From Pseudomonadota bacterium (GTDB lineage Bacteria; Pseudomonadota; Alphaproteobacteria; Rhizobiales; Xanthobacteraceae): 23,125 nucleotides of DNA. Of the stretch, positions 1 through 8,472 are shown piece after piece. Made by a program: the position numbers and the translations under genes. Each line of letters opens with the position of its first letter. The first letter of the stretch is position 1. Location of the stretch: contig JAEXHR010000170.1 of NCBI GenBank assembly GCA_023449855.1, positions 1 to 23,125 of the forward strand, written 5' to 3'. The notes under the pieces were generated by a model. That model had not been told where the DNA came from. It ran no database searches and saw nothing but the letters and a program-made list of their open reading frames with translations.

Positions 1-3
1 TTG

Positions 4-33
4 GTTCCTTCGACTTGTTGAGGTCGAAGGAAC
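4..33. repeat. Perfect 11-bp inverted repeat at the window edge
   Basis: Arms at 4-14 and 23-33 are perfectly complementary around an 8-base loop (15-22). No T-run follows, so it does not look like a standard terminator. It lies just before the point where a strawberry-notch helicase lacks its N-terminal half. It may therefore mark a recombination or insertion end, but the left context is outside the window. Confidence 0.55.
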
Positions 34-55
34 TGTAATTATCTGGAGTGAATTC

Positions 56-1888
56 ATGGAAAACCGAAGGAAACCTGCGCCTCCCGCCGCCACGCTCGAC
101 ATAAACTGCGACTGCAAAGAAGCCGTCATCGACTATCTGACCCGCGCCTTTCCGGTTCAGCAGATGACCTTCTACCGTGACGACACCGGCGAGGTCCGAT
201 CGCGACCGCTGCTCGATGCCAACGGCAACCCTGTCACCAACCCGGAAGCCGAAGCGGAGCGCGACAATCTGATCGAGCAGCTATGCGCCCTGCCGCCGAT
301 CGCCGCCGTCCTCGACGCCATCATCACGCGGTTCGGCACCGAGATGGTGGCCGAGGTCACCGGACGCACCAAGCGGCTCATCAATCTGCCAGGTGGCGGG
401 CAGAAGCTCGAATCGCGTTCCGCGCGCGCCACCCAGGCCGACTCCGCCGCATTCATGGAGGGCACCAAACGCATCCTCGTCTTCTCGGACGCGGGCGGGA
501 CCGGGCGCTCCTACCATGCCAGCCTCGACGCCAGGAACCAGCAACAGCGTGCGCATCTGCTCCTCGAACCGGGATGGCGGGCCGATCGGGCGATCCAGGG
601 CCTCGGACGCACGCATCGCACCCATCAGGCCTGCTCGCCTCTCTTCCGGCCCGTGACCACCGACTGCAAGGGCGAACTGCGCTTCACCTCGACGATCGCG
701 CGCCGGCTCGACAGCCTGGGCGCGCTCACTCGCGGTCAGCGCCAGACCGGCGGGCAGAACCTGTTCGATCCCGCCGACAATCTGGAAAGCGAATATGCCA
801 AGGCGGCCCTCGTCAGCTGGTATCATCTGCTGGTCGCCGGCAAGCTCACCAGCACCAACCTCACAGACTTCCAACACCGCACCGGGCTTGAACTGCTCGA
901 CACCGATGGCGTGCTGAAGGAGGACCTGCCCCCCATCCAGCGCTGGCTCAACCGCCTTCTGGCGCTGCCGATCGGCTTGCAGAACGTCATCTTCGACGAG
1001 TTTCTCGCCCTGGTCGAAGCCCGCGTCGCTGCCGCGCGCGAGGCAGGCACGCTCGATGTCGGCGTCGAGACCATGACGGTGGAGACAGCAACCGTCCTCG
1101 ACGACAGGATCTTGCGCACCGATCCGGTCAGCAAAGCGACGTCCCATCTCCTCACGATCGAGGTCACCCGCCGCCGCAATCCGGTTTCGCTCGAGCGCGT
1201 CCTGCGGATCGCCGATACCGACAGAAGCGCGGCTTTCGTGCGCAACGGCAAGTCCGGCAAGGTTGCCCTGCGCACCAACGCACGGCCCTGGCTGACCGAA
1301 GATGGCGTGGCGATTCCCCGGATCGAACTGATGCGTCCCTCCCGTCACGAGTATCTGGCGCTCAACGATCTTTACGAGACGGCCTGGAGCGAATGTTCGC
1401 GCGCGCGGTTCGAGGAAGAATGGAGCGCCGAGGTCCGTGAGATCCTCGACAAGGTCGACACCGAGACGATCCGCCTTGCGACCGGACTCCTGCTGCCGAT
1501 CTGGTCGGCCCTTCCCAGCGATCATCTCGTCGTCAACCGGGTGGTCGACGACAGCGGGCGCTCGTGGCTCGGGCGCATGGTGTTTCCCCGCGACGTGCCT
1601 GCACTCTTTTCCAAACTGGGGCTTGAGAGCAACGATGTCCTTAGCCCTGCGGAAGTCGTCAAGGCCGCCCTCGAAGGTGGCACCGTGACCATCAAACGGC
1701 CATTCGCCTGCGAGGTCAAACGCGTCCGCGTCAACACCAGCCCCCGCATCGAGATCGTGGGCGCTCCGGCCAACCAGCTGCCGTGGCTGAAGTCGATCGG
1801 CTGCTTCACCGAAATCATCGCCTACAAGACCCGCGTCTTCGTGCCGGTCGAAACTGCCGATGCGGTGCTTGCGCGCCTGACTGCCTGA
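56..1888 (+). CDS. Strawberry-notch family helicase, C-terminal half
   Basis: The 610-residue product matches the C-terminal half of strawberry-notch (Sno) family SF2 helicases, large proteins common on alphaproteobacterial plasmids and integrative elements. Seen: a YLTRAFP stretch near residue 30, a helicase C segment VFSDAGGTGRSYHA near residue 140, and the motif VI-like QGLGRTHRT near residue 180, followed by the long family-specific C-terminal region. The Walker A and DEAD-box half is absent. The ATG at 56 has a GGAG about 9 bases upstream, so this piece could be translated alone. However, the same frame is open to the window edge, so the gene may simply start outside. Without the first RecA-like lobe it could not act as a helicase by itself. 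An 11-bp inverted repeat sits just upstream. Family assignment is fairly sure; the status (truncated or edge-cut) is open. Confidence 0.75.
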   Translation: MENRRKPAPPAATLDINCDCKEAVIDYLTRAFPVQQMTFYRDDTGEVRSRPLLDANGNPVTNPEAEAERDNLIEQLCALPPIAAVLDAIITRFGTEMVAEVTGRTKRLINLPGGGQKLESRSARATQADSAAFMEGTKRILVFSDAGGTGRSYHASLDARNQQQRAHLLLEPGWRADRAIQGLGRTHRTHQACSPLFRPVTTDCKGELRFTSTIARRLDSLGALTRGQRQTGGQNLFDPADNLESEYAKAALVSWYHLLVAGKLTSTNLTDFQHRTGLELLDTDGVLKEDLPPIQRWLNRLLALPIGLQNVIFDEFLALVEARVAAAREAGTLDVGVETMTVETATVLDDRILRTDPVSKATSHLLTIEVTRRRNPVSLERVLRIADTDRSAAFVRNGKSGKVALRTNARPWLTEDGVAIPRIELMRPSRHEYLALNDLYETAWSECSRARFEEEWSAEVREILDKVDTETIRLATGLLLPIWSALPSDHLVVNRVVDDSGRSWLGRMVFPRDVPALFSKLGLESNDVLSPAEVVKAALEGGTVTIKRPFACEVKRVRVNTSPRIEIVGAPANQLPWLKSIGCFTEIIAYKTRVFVPVETADAVLARLTA

Positions 1889-1945
1889 CCTCCCGCCGAT
1901 ACCCGTTTCTCCTGCGCTTCGGGCCATGACCCCCGTGACTAACCC

Positions 1946-2043
1946 CCGCGAAGCGCGGGACGGGAAGGGGAGGAGGATCGGGGAGGGTGTCCAGTGTGGG
2001 GAAAGACGCGCGCCGGACACCATCATGCTCATGGAGACCCCAA
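1946..2043 (+). promoter_or_regulatory. Leader of parB: polypurine tract and hairpins
   Basis: The gap between the helicase fragment and parB holds a small GC hairpin (CCCGCG / CGCGGG around 1946-1960) and a G-rich polypurine tract (about 1957-1987, several runs of three or four G). A second stem follows, GTGTCC near 1987 pairing with GGACAC near 2012-2020. A GGAG precedes the parB ATG. Similar purine-rich tracts precede the genes at 5764, 10745 and 14703. No convincing -35/-10 pair was seen; a role in regulation is inferred. Confidence 0.35.
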
Positions 2044-4140
2044 ATGACCCAGACCGTCAAACTCGCCAAGCTCAAGCGCTCCGACAAGAATGTCCGCACG
2101 ACCCCGCCGAAGAACATCGAGGCGATGGCGGCGAGCATCCGCGCCCGCGGCATCATGCAGAATCTGCTCGTCACCGCTGCCCGCCCCAAGGGCATGTTCG
2201 AGATCATTGCCGGCGATCGACGCTATCTCGGCGCGATGATGCTGGCGGAAGCCGGCGAGATCGATGCGGCCCAATATGATGTGCCGGTCAAGGTGATCAG
2301 CGGCGACGAAGCCGACCTGCGCGAAGTTTCGCTCACCGAGAATTTCCAGCGCGAGGCAATGACCCCTGCCGAGGAATGCGTCGCCTTCCAGCATTTTCTC
2401 AAAGCCGATGGCGACATCGAGGCGGTTGCACGCCGCTTCGGGCAGACCCGCCGCTTCATCGAAGGGCGGCTGCGTCTCGCCAATCTCGCGCCCCCGATCT
2501 TCGAGGCGCTTTCCGAAGGACGGATCTCGCTCGACCTCGCCAAGGCCTATGGCTCAACCGAGGATGTCGCCAAGCAGGAACGCGTCTTCCAGCAGTACGG
2601 CCACAGCTCCTACGTCAATGCCGACAGCATCCGAAGGGCCATCGCCAACGATAGCATGAAAGCGACCGACCCGGTTGCCGTGCTTGTCGGCGCCGATGCC
2701 TATGTCGCGGCGGGCGGACGCATCGAGCGTGAACTCTTCAGCGAGGACGGGGATCGGTGGACCGATCCGGAACTGGCTCAGACCCTGGCTGCCGCGATCA
2801 TGGAGGCGGAAGCCAAACGCCTCGGCGAGAATCTGGGCGTCGCGTGGGTCCGCCCCGTTGCGACCACCAGTCTCTACGGCATCACCTCCGACCTTCACCG
2901 TGTCGTGCTCCCGCCCGCACCGATGACGCAGGAAGAGGCCGAACGGTCCGATGCCATCGTCGAGCGATGCGAAGTGCTTGAGGAGGAAATGTCCGACGAG
3001 AGCCTCGAACCCGACGCCTACGGCAAGCTCGAGGAAGAGTATGACGCGCTGCGCGAGGAATATGAGGCGCTCAACTCCAAGGCACCCGAACTCACCGACG
3101 AGATCAAGGGGCAGGTCGGGGTGTTCCTGACGCTCGGCCGTGACGGCAAGATGGTGCTCGACACCACCTACTACAGCGAGGCGCCTGTCCGCCTCCCCGG
3201 CGACGATCGTCCGGTCCCCTCTTCGCCGTCCTCGCGCGAAACCGCCCCTTTGCCGCCCGAAGCGGTCGCACCGGGGGGCAAGGCGCTCAGCGCCCGTCTG
3301 CACGATGAACTGGCCGTTCAGCGCCGCGATATTCTCGCTGCCTCGATCCTTGGCGATCCGGCGCTCGCGCTCGATTACATGCTCTTCGCGCTCGCCGACC
3401 CGACGCATTTTACCCGATATGGCACCACGCTGCGGGCAAACCATCCGCAGGACCCCCAGATGCCCAAGGATCAGCCTGCGACCCAGGCCCAGCAGGCGAT
3501 CGCCGATGCGCGCGAAGGGCTCGACACCAGTTGGACGCAGGCCTCCGATCCGGTCACTCGGTTCGAAGGGTTCCGCGCGCTCGACGACGACGCCAAGGCC
3601 GCATGGCTTGCCATCATCGTCGCGTCCTCGCTCGAGGCCAAGGACGATTATAACTCGGTCAAGACCAACCCGCTCCATGCCCGCCTCGCGAGCATCCTCG
3701 AGATCGAACCGGCCAAATGGTGGCGGCCGACTTCGGCAAACTTCTTCGATCGCGTGTCCAAGGGAACCCTTCTCGCGCTGTTGACCCAGGTCGGCGGTGC
3801 CCCGCTCGCGGCTCGCTACATGGGGTCGAAGAAGGGCGAGATCTCTTCGAGCTGCGAGAAGCTGTTCGCCGGCGAAGCAATCACCGAGGCGGAGACCAAA
3901 GACGCCGCGCTGGCCTGGGTGCCCGATGCCATGCGCTACGACATCGCCTCCGCGCTGGTGGACGAAAGCGACTTCGACGAGGGCGATCTCGACGACGAGG
4001 CATTCGATGAGGGCGAGGGTATCGAGACAGAGGATGCCGATGACGCCGAGAGCGACCATGTCGATACGCAGGACGCAGTCCTGCCGGACGACGGCACTGC
4101 CTCCGACGAGACCGATCCCACGCTGATCGCTGCCGAATAA
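2044..4140 (+). CDS. ParB/Spo0J-family partition-like protein with long acidic C-terminus
   Basis: A 698-residue protein with an N-terminal ParB/sulfiredoxin-type nuclease fold. The arginine motif appears as AGDRRY (residues 56-61) and the ENxQR-type motif as ENFQREAMTPAEE near residue 100. A helix-turn-helix-like segment (AVARRFGQTRRFIEGRL) lies near residues 128-145. Canonical ParB proteins are about 300 residues; this one continues with a glutamate-rich predicted coiled coil (near 300-350), an extra C-terminal domain and a very acidic tail (last 60 residues). Such long ParB-like proteins are frequent on sphingomonad and rhizobial mobile elements and need not be the partition ParB; no parA is adjacent. 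The start at 2044 is preferred over an upstream ATG at 1987 because it has a GGAG and the homology starts there. A strong terminator follows. Confidence 0.8.
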   Translation: MTQTVKLAKLKRSDKNVRTTPPKNIEAMAASIRARGIMQNLLVTAARPKGMFEIIAGDRRYLGAMMLAEAGEIDAAQYDVPVKVISGDEADLREVSLTENFQREAMTPAEECVAFQHFLKADGDIEAVARRFGQTRRFIEGRLRLANLAPPIFEALSEGRISLDLAKAYGSTEDVAKQERVFQQYGHSSYVNADSIRRAIANDSMKATDPVAVLVGADAYVAAGGRIERELFSEDGDRWTDPELAQTLAAAIMEAEAKRLGENLGVAWVRPVATTSLYGITSDLHRVVLPPAPMTQEEAERSDAIVERCEVLEEEMSDESLEPDAYGKLEEEYDALREEYEALNSKAPELTDEIKGQVGVFLTLGRDGKMVLDTTYYSEAPVRLPGDDRPVPSSPSSRETAPLPPEAVAPGGKALSARLHDELAVQRRDILAASILGDPALALDYMLFALADPTHFTRYGTTLRANHPQDPQMPKDQPATQAQQAIADAREGLDTSWTQASDPVTRFEGFRALDDDAKAAWLAIIVASSLEAKDDYNSVKTNPLHARLASILEIEPAKWWRPTSANFFDRVSKGTLLALLTQVGGAPLAARYMGSKKGEISSSCEKLFAGEAITEAETKDAALAWVPDAMRYDIASALVDESDFDEGDLDDEAFDEGEGIETEDADDAESDHVDTQDAVLPDDGTASDETDPTLIAAE

Positions 4141-4170
4141 CCCCCGCCCATCGTCTCCTGGGCTTTCCCT

Positions 4171-4210
4171 GCGGCGCGTCCCGATACCGGGGCGCGCCGC
4201 TTTCTTTTTA
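4171..4210 (+). terminator. Rho-independent terminator after parB
   Basis: A 12-base-pair GC-rich stem (4171-4182 with 4189-4200, one G-T wobble) with a 6-base loop is followed directly by TTTCTTTTTA. It lies 30 bases after the parB stop and ends that transcription unit before ardC. Confidence 0.85.
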
Positions 4211-4252
4211 TCCGCGGCCTGAAGCGACAGACCGCGACGCGAGGACATCGCC

Positions 4253-5191
4253 ATGACCTTTACACGCAAACCCGCAGGACCGCGCCGCGACGTCGCGGCC
4301 GAGATCACAAGCCTTATCATCGCCAAGCTGGAAGCGGGGGTTCTCCCCTGGTCCAGACCTTGGGGCCTGACCGGAGCAGGGGGCCGTCCGCTCCGCCATT
4401 GCGGCACACCCTATACCGGCATCAACGCTCTCTATCTCTGGGCGATTGGCGACGCACAGGGCTATGCGGGCCGCAACTGGATGACCTACCGCCAGGCCAC
4501 CGAACTGGGCGGGCAGGTCCGGCGCGGCGAGCGCGGCGCCCACAGCGTCTATTATTCGAGCTTCTCGAAGACCGATACCGATCGGATGACCGGCGAAGCG
4601 GCCACGAAGAATATCCGTTTCCTGCGGTCCTATACCGTTTTTAACGTCGATCAGATCGACGGCCTCCCGGCCTATTATTATCCTGTCGCAGCAGCGCCCG
4701 AACCGCGGGTCGAAAGCGTGCATCGCGCCGCGATCGACGCGTTCTTCGGAGCCTTGCCCGGCACTGTGCGACATGGCGGAGACCAAGCCTATTACTCGCC
4801 GATCGGCGACTATATCCAGATGCCGATGCGCGGCGCGTTCAAGTCGGACGATCATTATGCCAGCACCCTGGCGCACGAATATGTGCATTATTCAGGGGCA
4901 CCGCAGCGGCTCGCGCGCGAGTTCGGCAAACGCTTCGGCGACAACGCCTATGCGTTCGAGGAACTGGTCGCCTGCATCGGGCAATGTCTGGTGTGCGCCG
5001 ATCTCGATCTTCCCGGTGAGCTCCACGACAATCACGCCAGCTACATCGACAACTGGCTGCGCATTCTCAAAGGCGATGCGAGCGCGATCATCAAGGCCGC
5101 GGCGAAAGCCGAGCAGGCCGTGGCCTGGCTCAGGGAGGCAGCCGCAGCCCAAGCCGCCCAACCCCACACATCGCAAGCCCTTGCGGCATGA
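4253..5191 (+). CDS. ArdC-like antirestriction protein (ssDNA-binding plus zincin metallopeptidase domain)
   Basis: A 312-residue protein with the two-domain layout of ArdC. An N-terminal ssDNA-binding domain (residues about 12-135; Trp-rich LPWSRPW and TGINALYLW) is followed by a C-terminal zincin-like domain (about 155-280). The zinc motif is HEYVH (residues 208-212), and the downstream FEELVA (235-240) should give the third ligand. ArdC proteins, as known from plasmid pSa, bind single-stranded DNA and protect incoming DNA from restriction during conjugation, which fits a mobile backbone. Whether the peptidase site cleaves protein here is unknown. The start is the ATG at 4253, preceded by GAGG. 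It sits downstream of the parB terminator, so it likely has its own promoter near 4200-4250 or is read through. Confidence 0.85.
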   Translation: MTFTRKPAGPRRDVAAEITSLIIAKLEAGVLPWSRPWGLTGAGGRPLRHCGTPYTGINALYLWAIGDAQGYAGRNWMTYRQATELGGQVRRGERGAHSVYYSSFSKTDTDRMTGEAATKNIRFLRSYTVFNVDQIDGLPAYYYPVAAAPEPRVESVHRAAIDAFFGALPGTVRHGGDQAYYSPIGDYIQMPMRGAFKSDDHYASTLAHEYVHYSGAPQRLAREFGKRFGDNAYAFEELVACIGQCLVCADLDLPGELHDNHASYIDNWLRILKGDASAIIKAAAKAEQAVAWLREAAAAQAAQPHTSQALAA

Positions 5192-5206
5192 CACGGAGAG
5201 CCCGCC

Positions 5207-5695
5207 ATGCACATCGAACTGCGCAAATTGCAGCTCGTCGCTTCCCTCTCGCACGAGACCGCCTGCTACAGCGCGGAAATCTGGATCGATGGCAACAAAG
5301 CCTTCCTCGCCTCGAACCGTGGCTCGGGCGGCGCGGACGACTTCCATCCTACAGGGACCGTCACCGAAGACGCCGTCAACGCATGGCTCGCCGCCAACAG
5401 GCCAGCCTCGCGGCTCGGCGACAGCGTCCTTCCCCACTGTCTCGAGTTCGAGGTCGCGGCGCTCATCACCCGCGCGACCGAAACGAAAAGGCTGCGCGCG
5501 CAATGTCGCACGAAACTGGTGACGATCGAAGACGGCAAGGTGTTCACCTATGCCCTCAAGGGCCGGGCGCTGGACGATGTTCGCGCCCGCGTCCTTGCGG
5601 CAAGGCCGACGTCGCGCATCGTCAACGGCGACGAAACGGCTCTCGCTGCCGCGATCGACACGCTGATCGCGGTCGACGATCGCGATAGCGCCTGA
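5207..5695 (+). CDS. Conserved accessory protein of unknown function
   Basis: A 162-residue protein, soluble in appearance, with no signal peptide or membrane segment. The N-terminal half reads like a small beta-rich module (ETACYSAEIWIDGNKAF, then NRGSGGADDF). I recall similar proteins near ArdC on alphaproteobacterial mobile elements but cannot name a function. The ATG at 5207 has GGAGAG 7 bases upstream and lies 15 bases after ardC, so the two are probably co-transcribed. Confidence 0.7.
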   Translation: MHIELRKLQLVASLSHETACYSAEIWIDGNKAFLASNRGSGGADDFHPTGTVTEDAVNAWLAANRPASRLGDSVLPHCLEFEVAALITRATETKRLRAQCRTKLVTIEDGKVFTYALKGRALDDVRARVLAARPTSRIVNGDETALAAAIDTLIAVDDRDSA

Positions 5696-5707
5696 GACCC
5701 GGAGACA

Positions 5708-5753
5708 GGGAGGGGAGGGGGATGGCGGGGAGTCGAGCGCATAGGGCGCTCGA
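5708..5753 (+). promoter_or_regulatory. G-quadruplex-capable polypurine tract followed by an 8-bp hairpin
   Basis: Four G-runs (5708-5710, 5712-5715, 5717-5721, 5727-5730) with loops of 1, 1 and 5 bases fit the standard G-quadruplex pattern on the coding strand. Directly after is a perfect 8-bp hairpin (5733-5740 with 5746-5753, loop 5 bases). The hairpin ends 10 bases before the next gene's ATG and abuts its GAGGAG ribosome binding site. It could affect translation of the gene at 5764; this is inferred from position only. Confidence 0.45.
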
Positions 5754-5763
5754 GGAGACCGCC

Positions 5764-6408
5764 ATGTCCTACGATGTCGCCTTTCGTCACCAGCAGGCAC
5801 TCGACCCCAGTGCGCTCGCCACGATCACCGCCGCCCTTCACGCGATCACGACCGCGATCGACGATTGCCGCAATGCCGGCAAGAATGCCGAAACCGATCC
5901 GGCAGTGATCCTCCTTGCCCGGCATCTGGGCACGATCGCCGGCGCGGGCAGCGATGAAAGCCTGTTGCGGCGTCGCTGCATCGATACCATCGCCGAATTG
6001 CGACGCTTCCCGGCCTTGCTCACGCTCGCGGTGCGCGGCGTCGCCCATGACGCTGCCGCGAAGGATCGCTTCCACGCCGACGGTCGCAAGGCCATGCGGC
6101 GTCTCGCCGATGCGCTCGGTCTCGAAGACGGGCGCTACCGCATCCACTCGAACCGCAGCCACCCCTCGCAATCGGGCGAAATCACGCTTCATGGCGAGGA
6201 GGTCCACGTCCAGCTGTCACTGGGCGCACCGGGTCCCGACAGCGAGGTCATTTATCGCCGTGTCGATGGTCTTCACGATTGCATCGGCGACGTTCGCCGC
6301 TTCGCGTCGATCCGCGACCTCCTGGCACCCGAACGGTTCGCGGCCCGCCTGCGCCGGGAATTGCGTCTCTCGGCCCCCCGCACAGATCCGGTCGGCCTGT
6401 TCGCCTGA
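5764..6408 (+). CDS. Unknown accessory protein, 214 residues
   Basis: The N-terminal part is helical (residues about 1-90, many Ala/Arg), followed by a smaller beta-like segment (RYRIHSNRSHPSQSGEITLHG near residue 122) and an Arg-rich C-terminus. There is no signal peptide and no catalytic motif that I recognise. The ATG at 5764 is chosen over an in-frame ATG at 5722 because GAGGAG lies 7 bases before it, and the upstream start would place the G-rich tract and hairpin inside the gene. It is probably expressed with the flanking genes. Confidence 0.65.
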   Translation: MSYDVAFRHQQALDPSALATITAALHAITTAIDDCRNAGKNAETDPAVILLARHLGTIAGAGSDESLLRRRCIDTIAELRRFPALLTLAVRGVAHDAAAKDRFHADGRKAMRRLADALGLEDGRYRIHSNRSHPSQSGEITLHGEEVHVQLSLGAPGPDSEVIYRRVDGLHDCIGDVRRFASIRDLLAPERFAARLRRELRLSAPRTDPVGLFA

Positions 6409-6442
6409 CCTTCATGCCACCGCATTTCGAAAGGACGCCGCC

Positions 6443-7057
6443 ATGGGCTGGCTCAGCATGCCCCTGTCATCCATGTATCCCCACCAAACCCCCAAGGCCT
6501 ATCTTGAGGCACAGTTCACCTACGACCGGCGCGATGCCGACGGGAAAGGCAAGGGGCTGCGCGTCATTGCCTCCTCCTGTCTTCGCAACAAGGTCTGGTA
6601 CGCGGCCGCGGTGCCTTCGACCGATGGCATCGATGAACCCGCTTTCGCCATCGTTTGCCTCGTTACCTGGAACCCGCGGGCGAAGGACGGGTATGTGTTC
6701 GCCTTCAAGGATATGACCGAACATATGGGGCCATGCGAGGCGGAATGCCCCGAGCGCATCCTCGCGCTGCTGGGCGATACCGACGATCCCGGTGCGCTGC
6801 ACTGGCGCCGGCGCTGCCTCGAACGTCTCGCTCGCCCCACCCGGCAACTCGAACACGGCATGCACATCCGCCTGCCGAACCCTGTGCGCTTCACCGACGG
6901 CTATGAGGGCGACGAGTTCATCGTCCACAAGCGCGGCCGCAAGATCGCGTTGGCAAAGCCGGGATCTGGCTATCCTTCCTACCGCATCGGCGGCCTGCGA
7001 GACCTCCCCTGGACGCTCGTGCCGCAAACCCGCGTCCACAAGACGGTGTTCGGTTGA
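6443..7057 (+). CDS. Conserved accessory protein of unknown function (MGWL... type)
   Basis: A 204-residue protein beginning MGWLSMPLSSMYPHQTPKAY, with QFTYDRRD, ASSCLRNKVWYAA and a C-terminal basic stretch. The pattern recalls a family of small proteins often found in alphaproteobacterial plasmid and integrative-element backbones, but I cannot assign a function. It has three separated cysteines (SCLRN, PCEAECPE) without a clear metal-binding spacing. The ATG at 6443 is preceded by AAGGA. An upstream in-frame extension overlapping the previous gene looks like composition shadow. Confidence 0.7.
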   Translation: MGWLSMPLSSMYPHQTPKAYLEAQFTYDRRDADGKGKGLRVIASSCLRNKVWYAAAVPSTDGIDEPAFAIVCLVTWNPRAKDGYVFAFKDMTEHMGPCEAECPERILALLGDTDDPGALHWRRRCLERLARPTRQLEHGMHIRLPNPVRFTDGYEGDEFIVHKRGRKIALAKPGSGYPSYRIGGLRDLPWTLVPQTRVHKTVFG

Positions 7058-7089
7058 TCGACGCCGCCGCCCCAGTCAGGATGACCCCC

Positions 7090-7296
7090 ATGTCCGCCCA
7101 AACTCCCACCTCCATCAGTCCCAAGCGTTGGCGACTGTGCAGCCGCGCCAACGCACAGGCGGTCGCTGCCCGCATGTTCGACGCGGGCGCGCGCCATGTG
7201 TCGATCGTGCGTACCGCCGAACCCCTCCAGCCCTTTCGCGTCGTGCCCTTCATCGTCGATGGGCCGAACGTCGAAGTCGAACTGCGCTACGCATGA
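7090..7296 (+). CDS. Small unknown protein, 68 residues
   Basis: A short basic protein (MSAQTPTSISPKRWRLCSRA...) ending in an ATGA overlap with the thermonuclease gene, so the two are probably translationally coupled. The start at 7090 is chosen for the AGGA 8-10 bases upstream. ATG 7081 and a TTG at 7054 (overlapping the previous stop) are possible but have no good ribosome binding site. Function unknown. Confidence 0.55.
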   Translation: MSAQTPTSISPKRWRLCSRANAQAVAARMFDAGARHVSIVRTAEPLQPFRVVPFIVDGPNVEVELRYA

Positions 7297-7808
7297 GGAG
7301 CGCGCTTCCTTTTCTGCTCGCGGCCCTTGCCGCCTGCGGCGCGGTCTCGCCACCGCCCGACGACAGCCCGATCAGCGGGAAGGGCAGGGCGATCGACGGC
7401 GACACCGTCTCGATCGACTTTCGCCTGTCGGGTGCCGACGCCTTCGAGCGCAAGCAAATGTGCTCGACAAAGGGTTCCTGCTACCCATGCGGAAAGCTGG
7501 CGCAGGATTTGGCATCCCGGATACTCAAAAGCGGCACCGCCACCGTCACGCCCACCGGCGCCAACAGCTATGGCCGACCGGTCGCGATCGTCACCGTCGA
7601 TGGACAGGATCTGGGCGAAAGGATGATCCGGGAAGGCCTGGCGGTGCCGGCGACCCAGTATCTGCGCAGCGATCCCGAGCGCGCATCGGCCTATCTCGCC
7701 GCAGCCCTCGAAGCGAAGACCCAGGTGCGTGGCGCCTACGCCGGAGAATATATCGACCCGGGACGCTGGCGGCATGGGGAACGGCTTGCGTGCGAAGGAC
7801 GTTACTGA
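7293..7808 (+). CDS. Lipoprotein thermonuclease (staphylococcal-nuclease fold)
   Basis: A 171-residue protein with a lipoprotein signal: a basic start, then LPFLLAALAACG with the lipobox cysteine near residue 15. This implies export and lipid anchoring in the envelope. An SNase-like domain follows: DGDTVSIDF, then RLSGADAFERKQ, and SYGRPVAIV. The Arg of RLSG, the Glu of AFER and the Arg of YGR correspond by position to the three catalytic residues of staphylococcal nuclease, so activity is plausible. Family members usually have DRYGR; here it is NSYGR. Extra cysteines (CSTKGSCYPC) may form disulfides in the periplasm. SNase lipoproteins are common on conjugative elements, possibly acting on DNA at the cell surface. 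The start overlaps the previous stop (ATGA), and a strong terminator lies 20 bases downstream. Confidence 0.8.
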   Translation: MRSALPFLLAALAACGAVSPPPDDSPISGKGRAIDGDTVSIDFRLSGADAFERKQMCSTKGSCYPCGKLAQDLASRILKSGTATVTPTGANSYGRPVAIVTVDGQDLGERMIREGLAVPATQYLRSDPERASAYLAAALEAKTQVRGAYAGEYIDPGRWRHGERLACEGRY

Positions 7809-7826
7809 CCCATTCCCTCCCTGAGG

Positions 7827-7868
7827 CAGCGGTCCGGCATCCCCCCATGCCGGACCGCTGTTTTATTT
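7827..7868. terminator. Strong terminator between convergent genes
   Basis: A perfect 14-bp stem (7827-7840 with 7847-7860) encloses a CCCCCC loop and is followed by TTTTATTT on the + strand. It lies between the thermonuclease gene (+) and the 174-residue gene (-), ends the first, and may also serve the second. Confidence 0.9.
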
Positions 7869-7872
7869 GCCG

Positions 7873-8397
7873 TCAGTAGGTGAGCCGGGGACCCGGCCCA
7901 TCGTCGTCCGCCACATAGTCGGGACCCGGATCGTGCGACCATGATGCACCGATCCTGAAGGCAGGATCGAACCGCCCCACCGGCCCGTCGGGTTCGGACG
8001 CCACATACGGATTGACCAGAGGCTTAACGGCCGCCTTGTCGCGATAAAGCCTCGCTGCGAGCCTCCCCCGCGCCTCGAGCAGCTTCTCCAGCCACACCAG
8101 GTCATCCAGCATGGTGACGACGCCTTTGCCGGCGACGCAATAATAGAGGCAACGCTGGAAATCGTCACACGGGGTTTCGAGGATCGTGGTCAGCTTTCCC
8201 TTGCCCGCCTCCTGGCCCTCATGAATCCATTCGAGCGATTCGCGCAGTTCCCGCGCCGACAGATAGGCATCTTCGGGATCGCTGCCGATGCAGGCTCCTG
8301 CCAGCATCCTGCGCGTAACGCGAATGTCGAGATCCACCGACAATTCGATGAGCACCGTGTCGAGATCGAACGCACCGATAAAATCCGCTTGCTGCAT
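7873..8397 (-). CDS. Unknown protein, 174 residues, opposite strand
   Basis: The only - strand backbone gene. The product is mainly helical (residues about 5-125), with ARELRESLEWIHEGQEAGKG and DFQRCLYYCVAGKGVV, and ends in a Pro/Asp-rich tail. It has no signal peptide, and I recognise no catalytic motif. The ATG at 8397 has GGAG about 8 bases upstream. It is divergent from the gene at 8473 with a 75-base shared promoter region, and convergent with the thermonuclease at a shared terminator, so it is a single-gene unit. Confidence 0.65.
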   Translation of the reverse strand: MQQADFIGAFDLDTVLIELSVDLDIRVTRRMLAGACIGSDPEDAYLSARELRESLEWIHEGQEAGKGKLTTILETPCDDFQRCLYYCVAGKGVVTMLDDLVWLEKLLEARGRLAARLYRDKAAVKPLVNPYVASEPDGPVGRFDPAFRIGASWSHDPGPDYVADDDGPGPRLTY

Positions 8398-8472
8398 GGC
8401 GAACTCCTTCCGTCATTGAACGTAACGTGAACAAAGGTGACCTTGCAAGCTTTATGGAGTATCCTCACCGCC

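Noticed and set aside
281..2032. Long open frames antisense or out of frame to the backbone genes, such as 281-2032 (-), 2554-4407 (-), 14258-16123 (+), 19245-20372 (+)
   Set aside because: They overlap genes with clear motifs, have Arg/Ala/Ser-rich or low-complexity content typical of GC-rich shadow frames, and lack ribosome binding sites and recognisable domains.
7054..7089. TTG start at 7054 for the 68-residue gene
   Set aside because: No ribosome binding site is visible; ATG 7090 has AGGA at a suitable distance.
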